A stretch of 64,000 nucleotides of DNA, taken from an uncultured Bacteroidales bacterium (GTDB taxonomy: Bacteria; Bacteroidota; Bacteroidia; Bacteroidales; UBA932). The notes under the pieces were generated by a model. That model was not told where the DNA came from and searched no databases. It saw only the letters and a list, made by a program, of their open reading frames with translations. Where the stretch lies: positions 1 to 64,000 of the forward strand of contig CAKUXR010000010.1 of assembly GCA_934700615.1 (NCBI GenBank). The letters run 5' to 3'. A program made the position numbers and the translations under genes. Below, in pieces: positions 24,253 through 38,052 of this stretch (its first letter is position 1; the number at the start of each line of letters is the position of its first letter).

Positions 24253-26874
24253 ATGAGAGCATTGATAAGAAAAGCAGTTTTAGTTTGTGTGCTGGCATTG
24301 GCCTGCATATCTGCGATGAGCCAGATCAAGGTGGATGCACCTGGCATTGTGGGCGCGGACGAGCAGTTCAATGTCACTTTTATCATTGACGGGGAAGACA
24401 AACCCAGCGGCTTCAACTGGGCTCCAGGTGATGATTTCAATCTTGTGTGGGGTCCCCAGACAGGTTCTTCTACACGCATAAGTGTAGTGAACGGAAAGAG
24501 GTCCAAGACTTCGCAATATACTTATACTTACATCATTACGCCTAAGAAGACCGGAAAGTTCGAGCTTCCTGCGGCATCAGCCAAGATACGTGGAAATGTC
24601 ATTACATCTTCCCCCATGGCTATCGAGGTCCTTGCCAACGGCTCTTCCTCTTCACATCAGTCCGGCGGCGCATCTGCCGGCTCGTCAAGTTCCAAAACGT
24701 CAGTCTCGTCCGGGGACCTTTTCCTCAAGTTCACCCTCAGCAAGACTTCTGCTTTGGTCGGAGAGCCGATAACTGCGGAACTGAAACTCTACCAGAGTGT
24801 GGATATCGCCGGTTTTGAAGGAGCCAAGTTCCCGACTTTCAACGGCTTCTGGAGTCAGGAGACGGCAGCGCCCAATAACATTGAATTTCATCGCGAGGAT
24901 GTCGGCGGCAGTATTTTCAATGCTGCACTGATTCGCAGATATGTCCTGATACCGCAGCAGGCCGGGACATTGACCATCGACCCTGCTGAACTTGTGTGTC
25001 TTGTCAATGTCAGGACGGCGCCCCGTTCTACCGGAAGTATCTTCGACAGCTTCTTCGACAATGACTATGCTACTGTGCGTAAGAGAATTACCACGCCGGC
25101 GGTCCATGTCCATGTCAAGTCATTGCCTGCAGGATCGCCTGCTGATTTCGGAGGCGGAGTAGGCAATTTCCGGATTTCAGCGCGTCTGAGCAAGGACGGA
25201 CTCAAGATCCATGAGGCCACATCTCTTGTCGTGACCATTTCAGGACGTGGCAATGTGTCGCTTCTGGAGGCACCGAAGATTGATTTTCCGGCAGATATGG
25301 AAGTCTATGACACCAAGATTTCGGAAAATACCGACAAGAGCAGCGGCGGAACTTCCGGAAGCAAGACTTTCGAATATCCGTTCATCCCGAGAAGTCATGG
25401 TGAGTTCACGATAGGACCGGTACACTATTCATATTATGATGTCAATGCCGGCAAGTATGTGACTGTCAGCACTGAACCTATAACTTTCAATGTCGAGAAG
25501 GGTTCTGCTGCAAGTCAGACCGTTTCTTCCGGAGTTGTCATGCCGGACAGGAAGGGCGTCAGGAATCTGGGAGAGGATATCCGTTTCATCAGGACAAGGG
25601 TTCCTTCTTACGAATTCAAGACCCATTTCTTCGTCCAGTCTCTCGGATATTGGATTTGTGTGATACTTCTGATTGCCGCAGCAGCTGTCGTCTGGGTTGT
25701 GATGCGTGGAATGGAGGCCAGGAAGGCGGATGTGGTCGGAACTCGAAACAGGAAGGCGACCAAGATGGCATTGGCCCGTCTTAAGATAGCCGGTGATTTC
25801 CTGAAGAAGAATCTGTATTCCGCATTCTACGAGGAACTTCATAAGGCACTTCTCGGTTTCATCTCAGACAAGCTCAATATCGGTGCCGAGAATCTGAACA
25901 AGGAAAACATTGTGGCCAGACTTCTGGAAAGCAATGTGCCTCAGGATCTTGCAGATGAGTTCGCTTCGCTTCTCGATGCATGTGAATTTGCAAGGTATTC
26001 TCCGGACGGAGGAAACGAGGCCATGAACACTCATTATAATGAAGCTGTGAAAGTGATATCATCCATTGATTCCATTATGAAAAACAGCAAAAAGTGCGCT
26101 TCATCAGCGACTGCCGCTCTTGTGACAGCGGCACTCCTTGCGATTCCTTCCGTTTCGGAAGCTGCCGATACTTCTGCTCTTGATTCTTTGTGGACCAAGG
26201 GAGTAGAGGCTTATACTTCAGGCAATTGGAACGAAAGTGTGGAGTCGTGGAAAGAACTTGAAAGTGTAGGAGTGGTATCTCCTGAACTGTACTATAATCT
26301 CGGAAATGCATATTACAAGTCAGGCGATTATGCCCATGCCATCCTTTATTTCGAGAGAACTCTCAAGATTGATCCTTCAAATTCGGATGCGAGGTATAAC
26401 CTTGAGTTTACCAACAGCATGATTCAGGACAAAATCGACGCGGTTCCGGAATTCGTGTTGAAAAGCTGGGCCAGGAAACTCAGTTACCTGATGAGCCCTG
26501 ATTCCTGGGCATGGCTGTCGATTGCACTGCTTGCATTGACATTGACCTTGGTGCTCCTGTTCCTTCTTGGAGGGACGGCGGCTTTCCGCAGGTGCGGATT
26601 TTATGGGGCGATTGTGGCGCTGCTGCTGAGCATCGGCACATACAGTTTGGCGTTGTGGCAGCGGAATTCCTGTCTCAAGGCCGATTATGCCGTGGTCATG
26701 ATTCCGGTTTCTTCAGTGAAGAGTTCGCCTTCTTCGGAGTCCTCGAAGGATTTGTTCATTCTCCACGAAGGAACTAAGGTCCAGATACTTGACTCGGTAG
26801 GGCAGTGGAAGAACATTTCCCTCTCTGATGGGCGTCAGGGATGGATAAAAGATAACGACATTCAAACGATATGA
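24253..26874 (+). CDS. batD: BatD-BatE fusion protein
   Basis: This 873-residue protein joins two proteins that are separate in the best-known Bat operons. Residues 1-608 match BatD: a signal peptide (1-23), beta-sandwich domains, a membrane helix (about 467-490) and a helical cytoplasmic end. Residue 609 is a Met starting a signal-peptide-like segment (MKNSKK, a hydrophobic stretch, then PSVSEAAD), followed by a BatE part with TPRs (about 650-720), two membrane helices (about 755-777 and 784-805) and a C-terminal SH3-like domain (about 825-873). There is no stop between the halves. The internal signal segment would carry the chain back into the periplasm. The gene overlaps the next by 4 nt. 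Confidence 0.85.
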   Translation: MRALIRKAVLVCVLALACISAMSQIKVDAPGIVGADEQFNVTFIIDGEDKPSGFNWAPGDDFNLVWGPQTGSSTRISVVNGKRSKTSQYTYTYIITPKKTGKFELPAASAKIRGNVITSSPMAIEVLANGSSSSHQSGGASAGSSSSKTSVSSGDLFLKFTLSKTSALVGEPITAELKLYQSVDIAGFEGAKFPTFNGFWSQETAAPNNIEFHREDVGGSIFNAALIRRYVLIPQQAGTLTIDPAELVCLVNVRTAPRSTGSIFDSFFDNDYATVRKRITTPAVHVHVKSLPAGSPADFGGGVGNFRISARLSKDGLKIHEATSLVVTISGRGNVSLLEAPKIDFPADMEVYDTKISENTDKSSGGTSGSKTFEYPFIPRSHGEFTIGPVHYSYYDVNAGKYVTVSTEPITFNVEKGSAASQTVSSGVVMPDRKGVRNLGEDIRFIRTRVPSYEFKTHFFVQSLGYWICVILLIAAAAVVWVVMRGMEARKADVVGTRNRKATKMALARLKIAGDFLKKNLYSAFYEELHKALLGFISDKLNIGAENLNKENIVARLLESNVPQDLADEFASLLDACEFARYSPDGGNEAMNTHYNEAVKVISSIDSIMKNSKKCASSATAALVTAALLAIPSVSEAADTSALDSLWTKGVEAYTSGNWNESVESWKELESVGVVSPELYYNLGNAYYKSGDYAHAILYFERTLKIDPSNSDARYNLEFTNSMIQDKIDAVPEFVLKSWARKLSYLMSPDSWAWLSIALLALTLTLVLLFLLGGTAAFRRCGFYGAIVALLLSIGTYSLALWQRNSCLKADYAVVMIPVSSVKSSPSSESSKDLFILHEGTKVQILDSVGQWKNISLSDGRQGWIKDNDIQTI

Positions 26875-28796
26875 TGAAGAAAAACCTACTCCTTATAGTG
26901 TCCGCTGTTATGCTTTTGTGCATGACGCGGGCATTTGCGTATGCGGGGGAACCTGCTGACAGTACGTTGAGGTTCGCTTTTTTGACTGATACTCATCTCG
27001 CTGAGAATACCGGCGCGATAGAAGACCTGGCAGCCTGTCTGAAGGATGTGAACAGGAATGACTCCCTTGATTTCGTCCTTTTCGGAGGTGACATTACCGA
27101 TTTCGGAACTGACAAGGAAATCGCCCTGGCCAAGAGCATGATGGATACACTGAAATTCCCGTATTATGTGGTCCAGGGCAATCATGATGCGAATTGGTCC
27201 GAGAGCGGCTGCAATACTTTCCTGAAAGTCTTCGGGTATGAGCATTTTGACTTCAAGGTGAAGGGCTGGCGTTTCCTTGGCTGCAATAGCGGTCCTGACA
27301 TGAGAATGGCTCCCGGTCTAGTTCCACGTGAGACCATGGAATGGCTCAAGTCTCTCGATAATGACGGGAAGGCCATTTTCATAAACCACTATCCGATGGA
27401 CTCTTCGGTGCTGAATTACTTTGATGTCACGAGACAACTGAAGAAGGTCGGTGTCAGATTTCAGATAGGAGGACACTGGCACCAGAACATTGATATGAAT
27501 TATCAGGGTATTCCTGCGGTTCTCTGCCGTTCTACGCTTTCTGCAGGCAAGTGGCCGGGATATAATATCGTGAGGATTACTCCGACACGTATAACATTTT
27601 CTGAAAGAAGAATTTACGGAGATACTGCCGTGGAGTTCGCCCCGTGGTATGTATATGAATTCCCTTCGTCTGTTCCGGCTGATACTGTCCACTATGATGC
27701 GGACGGACTTCCTGACGACTATCCGTGGATGCGATACGATGTCAACAGCCGTTATCCTCAGGTGAAGGAGGAGTGGAAAAAGACGTTTGAGGCCAACATC
27801 GCGGCAGGTTTTGCCGTAAGTGGCGGCAAGGCATATTTCCCTCTTGCCTCAGGCGAGATGAAATGTATTTCCTTGAAAGACGGTAAGGAACTGTGGTCCA
27901 AGAAGTTCGGAGGAAAGATATATTCTACTCCTGCCGTGTCCGGCAATACTCTTGTTTTCGGATGTACGGACGGAAATGTCTATGCCGTAAAGACTTCCAA
28001 CGGTGATGTCAAGTGGCAGTACAAGACGGCCAAGTCAGTATTGGCTTCACCTCTTGTCATGGACGGAGTTGTCTATATCGGAGGTTCTGACAATGCATTC
28101 CGTGCATTGGACCTGAAAGACGGACGTGCCATCTGGACTTATGACGGAGTCGAAGGACATGCGATATCTACTCCTTATGGCGACAAGGACAGGGTAGTGT
28201 TCGGAACATGGGGCCGCAAACTATATTCGCTTGACCCGAAGACCGGCAGGGAGCAGTGGGTGTGGACTGTCAAGAAGTGGTCTAGGATGTATTCCCCTGC
28301 ACATTGCGTCCCTGTATATGGTTCAGGCAGAATATTCGTGGCAGTACCGGACAGGAAGGTCTATGCCATAGATGCAAAGACAGGAAATGAACTGTTCCGT
28401 GTGGATGGTGGACGTGATGCCATCGGTATCAGCCCCGACGGAAAGACCGTTTATTCCAAGGTCATGTTCGGAAGCGCCTATGCGTTTGCTTCCGATGTGC
28501 CGGCTCCGGCCCCGGGAAAGGAACTTGACTCTTCTGAAAAGATCTGGACAGTCAGGGACAGCCTCGGATATGATATCGGAACATCGGCATTGACAGTGGC
28601 CGGCGGGCTTCTTCTTATTCCTTCCGACAAGGGAAACATTGTCGCGCTGGACGTGGCCGACGGCTCTTTCAAATGGGCGCACAAAGTTTCATTGGCATTG
28701 GTCAATCCTTTGAAAATTATTGAGAAACGTGGCCGCATAAGCATCCTCGCCTCGACAATGGACGGGACCGTGGAGTTATTGACACTGGAAAATTAA
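26871..28796 (+). CDS. Calcineurin-like phosphoesterase fused to a PQQ-type beta-propeller
   Basis: This 641-residue secreted protein has a signal peptide (1-25). The N-terminal metallophosphoesterase domain carries the metal ligands Asp40/His42 (TDTHL), Asp74 (FGGDITD), Asn104/His105 (QGNHD), a later INHYP, and GGHWH. From about residue 315 on there are repeated PQQ-like propeller blades (GKELWSKKFGG, NGDVKWQYKT, DGRAIWTYDG, TGREQWVW, TGNELFRVDG). The substrate is unknown; a periplasmic or surface phosphate ester is likely. Its ATG overlaps the stop of the BatD-BatE gene (ATGA), so it is translated with the Bat operon. A second start at 26874 is possible. Confidence 0.88.
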   Translation: MMKKNLLLIVSAVMLLCMTRAFAYAGEPADSTLRFAFLTDTHLAENTGAIEDLAACLKDVNRNDSLDFVLFGGDITDFGTDKEIALAKSMMDTLKFPYYVVQGNHDANWSESGCNTFLKVFGYEHFDFKVKGWRFLGCNSGPDMRMAPGLVPRETMEWLKSLDNDGKAIFINHYPMDSSVLNYFDVTRQLKKVGVRFQIGGHWHQNIDMNYQGIPAVLCRSTLSAGKWPGYNIVRITPTRITFSERRIYGDTAVEFAPWYVYEFPSSVPADTVHYDADGLPDDYPWMRYDVNSRYPQVKEEWKKTFEANIAAGFAVSGGKAYFPLASGEMKCISLKDGKELWSKKFGGKIYSTPAVSGNTLVFGCTDGNVYAVKTSNGDVKWQYKTAKSVLASPLVMDGVVYIGGSDNAFRALDLKDGRAIWTYDGVEGHAISTPYGDKDRVVFGTWGRKLYSLDPKTGREQWVWTVKKWSRMYSPAHCVPVYGSGRIFVAVPDRKVYAIDAKTGNELFRVDGGRDAIGISPDGKTVYSKVMFGSAYAFASDVPAPAPGKELDSSEKIWTVRDSLGYDIGTSALTVAGGLLLIPSDKGNIVALDVADGSFKWAHKVSLALVNPLKIIEKRGRISILASTMDGTVELLTLEN

Positions 28797-28816
28797 CAGC
28801 AAACCAACATAAAACT

Positions 28817-31800
28817 ATGCACTTATTTAGATTTTCAACTGTGTCTGCAGGCATCCTCATGTCTGCTTCCGCAGTTTTCGGAGGTTCTGTCTCGGACAAG
28901 GCATTGTGGCAGGACCCAGGCATTTTTGAGGTCGGCAGGATGCCGATGCGAGCAACATTCGTGACAGACCAGCAGAAGTCAATGTCACTGGAGGGTGTCT
29001 GGAAGTTTAATTTCTGTGAGAACCCTTCTGCCCGTGCCATCGGATTCGAGGCTGTGGGATATGACGATTCAGCGTGGGGCGAGATACCTGTTCCGGGCCT
29101 CTGGGAACTTAACGGATATGGCGAGCCGCTTTATGTCAATGTGGGTTATGCCTGGAGAGGTCATTTCGAGAACAATCCTCCTTATGTCCCTGAGGACAAG
29201 AATTATGTGGGCCAGTACCGTCGTGATTTCGAGATTCCGGCATCATGGAACGGAAAGCAGATTTGTCTCTGCATCGGTTCGGCTACTTCCAATGTCCATG
29301 TCTGGGTAAACGGAAAGGAAGTCGGATACAGCGAGGACAGCAAACTGGAGGCACGTTTCGACCTTACCCCTTACGTCCGCACAGGAAAGAACAGCATTGC
29401 GCTCGAGATTTTCCGCTGGTGCGACGGAACCTATCTTGAGGACCAGGATTTCTGGAGATTTTCGGGTATCGCACGTGATATCTATGTCTATACCAGAGAG
29501 AAGAAGCGCATCGAGGATGTCAATGTCATTGCTTCCGCCGAGGGGCAGATGAGCGTGAAAACAACTGTCACCAAGGGAATTACAGAACTACGTTATGAGG
29601 TCCTTGACCAGACCGGCAACAAGGTGGCCGAGATGTCAGCACCTGTTGCTTCCGGCGCTGCAAAAGACGCAGACGGCTATCTTCTCAATGAAAGCAAGAT
29701 GTCCGTTTCATCACCAGCTCTCTGGTCTGCCGAGACACCGACTCTCTATACATTGAAAGTCAATGCGATGGACAAGAAGGGCGTGGTCGAGAGTACATCA
29801 GTGCGTTTCGGATTCAGGACTGTCGAGATCCGTGGAAGCCAGCTCCTTGTCAATGGTCAGCCGATTCTCATCAAGGGTACTGACAGACACGAAATGACAG
29901 CCCACGGCGGCTATATCATCACCGAGGAGGAGATGATCCGTGACATCCGCATAATGAAAGAGCTGAATGTCAATGCTGTGAGAACATCCCATTATCCGAA
30001 TGACCCTCGCTGGTACTCTCTGTGCGACGAATATGGAATCTATGTCGTGGATGAGGCCAATATCGAGTCTCACGGAATGGGCTATGGCAAAGAATCATTG
30101 GCCCATAGGGATGACTATTATGCTGCACATCTCGAAAGGAACCGCCGCATGGTACACCGTGATTTCAACCATCCTTCAGTCATCATCTGGAGTATGGGAA
30201 ATGAGGCCGGTGACGGAAAGAATTTCGAGAAGGTTTACGATTGGATAAAGTCTTATGACTCAACACGTCCTGTCCAGTACGAGAGAGCTGTCCATGCTGA
30301 CCATACTGACATCTTCTGTCCGATGTATATGAGACCTGTCGATTGTGAGAAATATCTGAAGTCCAATCCGTCCAAGCCTCTCATCCAGTGCGAGTATTCA
30401 CATGCGATGGGCAACTCGAACGGTAACTTCAAAGAGTATTGGGACCTTATCCGCAAATATCCTCAGTATCAGGGAGGCTTTATCTGGGATTTCGTGGACC
30501 AGGCTATCTGCAAGTCAGTAGATCCTGAGAAATACGGAACTGACCATATTTATATATATGGTGGAGATGCCAATGACTATGACGCTTCAGACGGTTCGTT
30601 CAACTGCAACGGATTCGTGGCTGCCGACAGGTCTCCGCATCCGCAGGCTTATGAAATCCGCTACCAGCACCGTTCTATTCTGACATCCGCTGACCCTGAC
30701 GCTGTCCTCAAGGACAAATTGGCTGACGACTCCAGCGAGTACAGGGTGCTCGTCTATAACGAGAACTTCTTCATTGACCTTTCAAGATACAGAATGGTCT
30801 GGACAGTCGAGGCAGGCGGAGTTCCTGCTCTTACCGGCGTCGTGGAGAATGTCAATGTAGCCCCTGGTAAAACTGTTTCTGTGGGTATCGGCGCTACCAG
30901 ACGTGATATCCTTTCTGCTGCCGCAAAGACCATCTCTTCAGATCCGTCTTGTGTAAAGGTCAATGCCGGTGAAGGCTCCGATATGGATATCTATCTGAAT
31001 ATCAGCTGGGTGCTCAAACATCAGGACGGTCTTCTTCCTGCAGGCTACGAGGTGGCTTATGACCAGATTCCGATTTATGAGGCTCCGTCCGCTGCCTTTG
31101 CTGCAGGTTCATGCGCGGTTTCTGACAGCAGCATGCCTTCTCTCATTGAAAAATCCGGCTCATATGTATTCTCCGGCAGCTTCGTCTGCGACGGTGACAT
31201 TCCGGGCGGCAGACTTGCGTCCTGGACGGCTGAAATCGACAAGCAGACAGGTGCGCTGACGAACTATAGCATTGACAGAAAGCAGGTTCTCAAGGAGCCT
31301 CTCATGCCTTCATTCGGCCGTGCTCCGGTGGAGAATGACCTCGGAGCAGGTCTGTACCAGAAGTTCGGCATGTGGAGATATCCTGATTTCAAACTGGCTT
31401 CGGTGAAGGTTGAGGCTGCCGACGGCTGCCACAAAGTTGTTGCCGAGTATGAGCCTTGCGGCAAAATCTATTCAGTGACAATGACTTACTACATCTATGC
31501 CGACGGTGCCGTAAAGGTTGTGGAGAAGATGCATGATGCAGGTGAACTGAAGAATGCTCCTGATATGTTCCGCTTCGGAATGAAACTGGCCATGCCCGGA
31601 GAGTTCTCGACTTTGGATTTCTATGGACGCGGACCGTGGGACAACTACTGCGACAGGAAGTCTGCAGCACGTGTCGGCCGTTATGTCCAGAGGGTTCAGG
31701 ACCAGTACTGGTACGGATATGTCAGGACACAGGAGTCCGGAACAAAGTCTGATTTGAGATGGATGAGAGTCATTGACAATGCCGGAACAGGTATTGAGAT

Positions 31801-32116
31801 TTCTTCAGACGTCCTCTTCAGCGGTTCTGCCCTTCCGTTCAGTCAGCACGATATGGATTCGGCTCTGGAAGATCCTAGGCCGCGTCCTAATCCGACCAAC
31901 GGACAGCATGGTACAGCCACACATTCACTTGAATTGCTGAAGCTCGCCCATAATGATGCCCGTTCTCTCGGAACGACTTACGTGAATTTCGACCTCAAGG
32001 AAATGGGAGTCGGCGGCGTTGACTCATGGGGCCATTGGCCGTTGGAAGAGTATAGGGTCCATCCGGATGAGTATGAGTTCGTTGTGACCATCAGACCTCT
32101 GGAAGGCTTGCTTTAA
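28817..32116 (+). CDS. GH2 beta-galactosidase (LacZ type), first tandem copy
   Basis: This 1099-residue secreted enzyme has an N-terminal signal (1-23), a jelly-roll sugar-binding domain (LEGVWKFNF...), an Ig-like domain, the GH2 barrel and a C-terminal Bgal_small domain. The acid/base is Glu463 in MGNEAGDG and the nucleophile Glu526 in QCEYSHAMGNSNG. The order matches LacZ-like beta-galactosidases that free terminal galactose in the periplasm or outside. It is about 80% identical by eye to the next gene and follows the phosphoesterase gene after 20 nt, so it may be part of the same transcript. A terminator follows. Confidence 0.92.
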   Translation: MHLFRFSTVSAGILMSASAVFGGSVSDKALWQDPGIFEVGRMPMRATFVTDQQKSMSLEGVWKFNFCENPSARAIGFEAVGYDDSAWGEIPVPGLWELNGYGEPLYVNVGYAWRGHFENNPPYVPEDKNYVGQYRRDFEIPASWNGKQICLCIGSATSNVHVWVNGKEVGYSEDSKLEARFDLTPYVRTGKNSIALEIFRWCDGTYLEDQDFWRFSGIARDIYVYTREKKRIEDVNVIASAEGQMSVKTTVTKGITELRYEVLDQTGNKVAEMSAPVASGAAKDADGYLLNESKMSVSSPALWSAETPTLYTLKVNAMDKKGVVESTSVRFGFRTVEIRGSQLLVNGQPILIKGTDRHEMTAHGGYIITEEEMIRDIRIMKELNVNAVRTSHYPNDPRWYSLCDEYGIYVVDEANIESHGMGYGKESLAHRDDYYAAHLERNRRMVHRDFNHPSVIIWSMGNEAGDGKNFEKVYDWIKSYDSTRPVQYERAVHADHTDIFCPMYMRPVDCEKYLKSNPSKPLIQCEYSHAMGNSNGNFKEYWDLIRKYPQYQGGFIWDFVDQAICKSVDPEKYGTDHIYIYGGDANDYDASDGSFNCNGFVAADRSPHPQAYEIRYQHRSILTSADPDAVLKDKLADDSSEYRVLVYNENFFIDLSRYRMVWTVEAGGVPALTGVVENVNVAPGKTVSVGIGATRRDILSAAAKTISSDPSCVKVNAGEGSDMDIYLNISWVLKHQDGLLPAGYEVAYDQIPIYEAPSAAFAAGSCAVSDSSMPSLIEKSGSYVFSGSFVCDGDIPGGRLASWTAEIDKQTGALTNYSIDRKQVLKEPLMPSFGRAPVENDLGAGLYQKFGMWRYPDFKLASVKVEAADGCHKVVAEYEPCGKIYSVTMTYYIYADGAVKVVEKMHDAGELKNAPDMFRFGMKLAMPGEFSTLDFYGRGPWDNYCDRKSAARVGRYVQRVQDQYWYGYVRTQESGTKSDLRWMRVIDNAGTGIEISSDVLFSGSALPFSQHDMDSALEDPRPRPNPTNGQHGTATHSLELLKLAHNDARSLGTTYVNFDLKEMGVGGVDSWGHWPLEEYRVHPDEYEFVVTIRPLEGLL

Positions 32117-32126
32117 TTGATTGCAC

Positions 32127-36016
<3,890 letters not shown>

Positions 36017-36077
36017 CGGGTATTAAATCTTTTTAATTAAATCTTTGGAATATGGTACAAATTTAAATCAAAAATAC

Positions 36078-36085
36078 TATATTTG
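36078..36085 (+). promoter_or_regulatory. -7 box of the glyA promoter
   Basis: A perfect TATATTTG lies 40 nt before the glyA ATG at 36125. The TTTG upstream (36044-36047) is too far away (30 nt), so the -33 element is unclear. Confidence 0.45.
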
Positions 36086-36124
36086 TAACAATATGACCGA
36101 TTACTCGGCTAAACACTTGATTAT

Positions 36125-37471
36125 ATGAAACAGGATTTACAGATTTTTGACTTAATCAAAAAGGAGAAAGAAAGACAGTCCCAGGGACTTGAACTTATCG
36201 CCTCAGAGAACTATGTTAGCGACCAGGTGATGGAAGCGATGGGCTCCATCTGCACAAACAAGTATGCTGAAGGCTATCCGGGAAAGCGCTATTACGGCGG
36301 TTGTGAAGTTGTCGATCAGATCGAGCAGCTCGCAATCGACAGACTTTGCCAGATTTATGATGCTGAATATGCCAATGTCCAGCCGCATTCAGGTGCGCAG
36401 GCTAACCTCGCTGTCGAGTTGGCTTTGCTGAATCCTGGTGACACATTCATGGGTCTTGACCTTTCACAGGGAGGACACCTCACACACGGTTCCCCGGTAA
36501 ATGCCTCAGGAATTTTGTACAATGCTGTTGCATATGGCTTGAATCCTGAGACCGGTTGTGTCGACTATGACAAGATGGAGGAGACCGCCAAGGAGTGCCG
36601 TCCTAAGCTCATCATCGGAGGCGCTTCAGCTTACTCAAGGGAGTGGGACTATGAGAGAATGAGAAAGATTGCCGATGAGGTTGGCGCAATTCTCTGGATT
36701 GACATGGCTCATACCGCAGGACTTATCGCTGCAGGTCTCTTGAAGAATCCTGTAAAATATGCACATATCGTTACATCTACTACTCACAAGACTCTCCGCG
36801 GACCACGTGGCGGTGTTATCTTGATGGGTAAGGATTTCGACGATCCTCAGGGCCGCAAGACTCCTAAGGGAGAAATCAAGAAGATGTCCCAGATCTTGAA
36901 TTCAAGCGTGTTCCCGGGCATCCAGGGCGGACCGCTCGAGCATGTCATCGCAGCCAAGGCAGTTGCTTTCTACGAGGCTATGCAGCCTGAGTATATCGAG
37001 TATCAGAAGCAGGTTGTCGCAAATGCCCAGGCTATGTGCAGCAAGTTTGTTTCCAAGGGATACAAGGTCGTTTCAGGCGGTACTGACAATCACCTCATGT
37101 TGATTGACCTCCGTACAAGATTCCCTGAGGTAAACGGTCGTGTTGCCGAGACAGAGCTTGTAAAGGCTGACATCACCGTAAACAAGAATATGGTTCCGTT
37201 CGATTCACGTTCTGCATTCCAGACTTCAGGTGTCAGAATCGGTACTCCTGCCGTTACCTCCAGAGGCTTCGTGGAGAAGGATATGGCTGACATCGTGGAA
37301 CTGATCGATACCGTTCTTACCTCAGCTTCCGAGCATCTCGACGCAATTACTGCCAAGGGAGAAAGGACTCCAGAACAGCTTGCTTCTCTCGAAGAGCACA
37401 ATGCAGTGCTTGAAGAGGTCAAGAGAAAGGTCCACATGATGACCAGCGGAAGACCTCTGAACAGATACTAG
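36125..37471 (+). CDS. glyA: Serine hydroxymethyltransferase
   Basis: This 448-residue cytoplasmic enzyme uses pyridoxal phosphate to turn serine and tetrahydrofolate into glycine and methylene-tetrahydrofolate. The PLP lysine is Lys222 in [14 protein letters not shown], and the family blocks [10 protein letters not shown] (23-32), [15 protein letters not shown] (45-59) and [12 protein letters not shown] are all intact. It is a single gene with its own -7 box and terminator. Confidence 0.97.
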   Translation: MKQDLQIFDLIKKEKERQSQGLELIASENYVSDQVMEAMGSICTNKYAEGYPGKRYYGGCEVVDQIEQLAIDRLCQIYDAEYANVQPHSGAQANLAVELALLNPGDTFMGLDLSQGGHLTHGSPVNASGILYNAVAYGLNPETGCVDYDKMEETAKECRPKLIIGGASAYSREWDYERMRKIADEVGAILWIDMAHTAGLIAAGLLKNPVKYAHIVTSTTHKTLRGPRGGVILMGKDFDDPQGRKTPKGEIKKMSQILNSSVFPGIQGGPLEHVIAAKAVAFYEAMQPEYIEYQKQVVANAQAMCSKFVSKGYKVVSGGTDNHLMLIDLRTRFPEVNGRVAETELVKADITVNKNMVPFDSRSAFQTSGVRIGTPAVTSRGFVEKDMADIVELIDTVLTSASEHLDAITAKGERTPEQLASLEEHNAVLEEVKRKVHMMTSGRPLNRY

Positions 37472-37497
37472 AAACAAGTTCTTCACAAATAATTTGG

Positions 37498-37523
37498 GCT
37501 GACCGATCTGGTCGGCTTTTTTG
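37498..37523 (+). terminator. Terminator of glyA
   Basis: GCTGACC (37498-37504) pairs with GGTCGGC (37510-37516), one G-U, followed by six T. Confidence 0.85.
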
Positions 37524-37846
37524 TGTCCGCGGTTACGTGCTTCTGTTGTAGTCGTCTCCGGAGTTACGTGTTGGCCGGGCTGTTGCTATCTGCAAGCGTC
37601 TCCGGAGTTCCGTCTGTTGTCGGGACAGGGGACAAACATGTGTTCCGCGGTTCCGTAGTAAGCGTCTCCGGAGTTCCGTACCTCTGTTGTCGGGACGGTG
37701 CCACATTGGTTTTTGCAATAGTTTGATTTATAAGGAGTTATAGAATCCCATGTGGATTAGTGGTCAAAAAATCTTCGGAAATCCACGTTTAAAATAAACG
37801 ATACTTGATTATCAATGTGTTACAGAAGGGGCCGTGGCATTGTCCC
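37524..37846 (-). repeat. Dispersed repeat, copy B (inverted; 163-nt core plus long tail)
   Basis: The core, 37684-37846, is the reverse complement of copy A with 140 of 163 identical positions. The tail, 37524-37683, read on the minus strand, has three copies of an AACTCCGGAGACG unit and a second GTCCCGACAACAG block 70 nt after the first, so this tail has expanded by tandem duplication. The hairpin GTGGATT/AATCCAC (37752-37758 and 37780-37786) is kept. Both copies carry the GCAGATGCGTCTG hairpin on the same outer side of the core. Confidence 0.85.
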
Positions 37847-37910
37847 GCTTGCAGAATTGGCCCAGGCAGGATGATAATAAAATTCTGTGGATGGCCACGC
37901 AACATGGCTA

Positions 37911-37924
37911 CGCAGATGCGTCTG
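37911..37924. repeat. GCAGATGCGTCTG hairpin repeat, copy 3
   Basis: CGCAGATGCGTCTG with a short CAGA/TCTG stem, extended by outer arms AACATG (37901-37906) and CATGTT (37928-37933). It is the most degenerate of the three copies. Confidence 0.55.
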
Positions 37925-38052
37925 TGGCATGTTCGGAGAGCGGAATGTCCCGGCTGAAGCCCTCGGTGATGTTACGGCGGTAGCTTTCCGTATAGCAGAC
38001 AGAATTGTTTCTGAAAAAAAACATGAATAAACTGCTTCAGAAACAAATGATG

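Larger units (their letters stand above)
37524..38052. other. Repeat-filled intergenic region after glyA
   Basis: The glyA to ATPase gap is 581 nt in all (37472-38052). It holds the glyA terminator, the dispersed repeat copy B (about 37524-37846) and the third GCAGATGCGTCTG hairpin (37911-37924). The remaining bases to 38052 show no gene. Short ORFs inside the repeat are not believed. Confidence 0.6.

Noticed and set aside
37524..37683. CRISPR array
   Set aside because: Units vary in length and sequence, there are no constant spacers or repeats of CRISPR size, and no cas gene is present.
37523..37726. Short ORFs inside dispersed repeat copy B
   Set aside because: They arise from the tandem units and are not kept in copy A.
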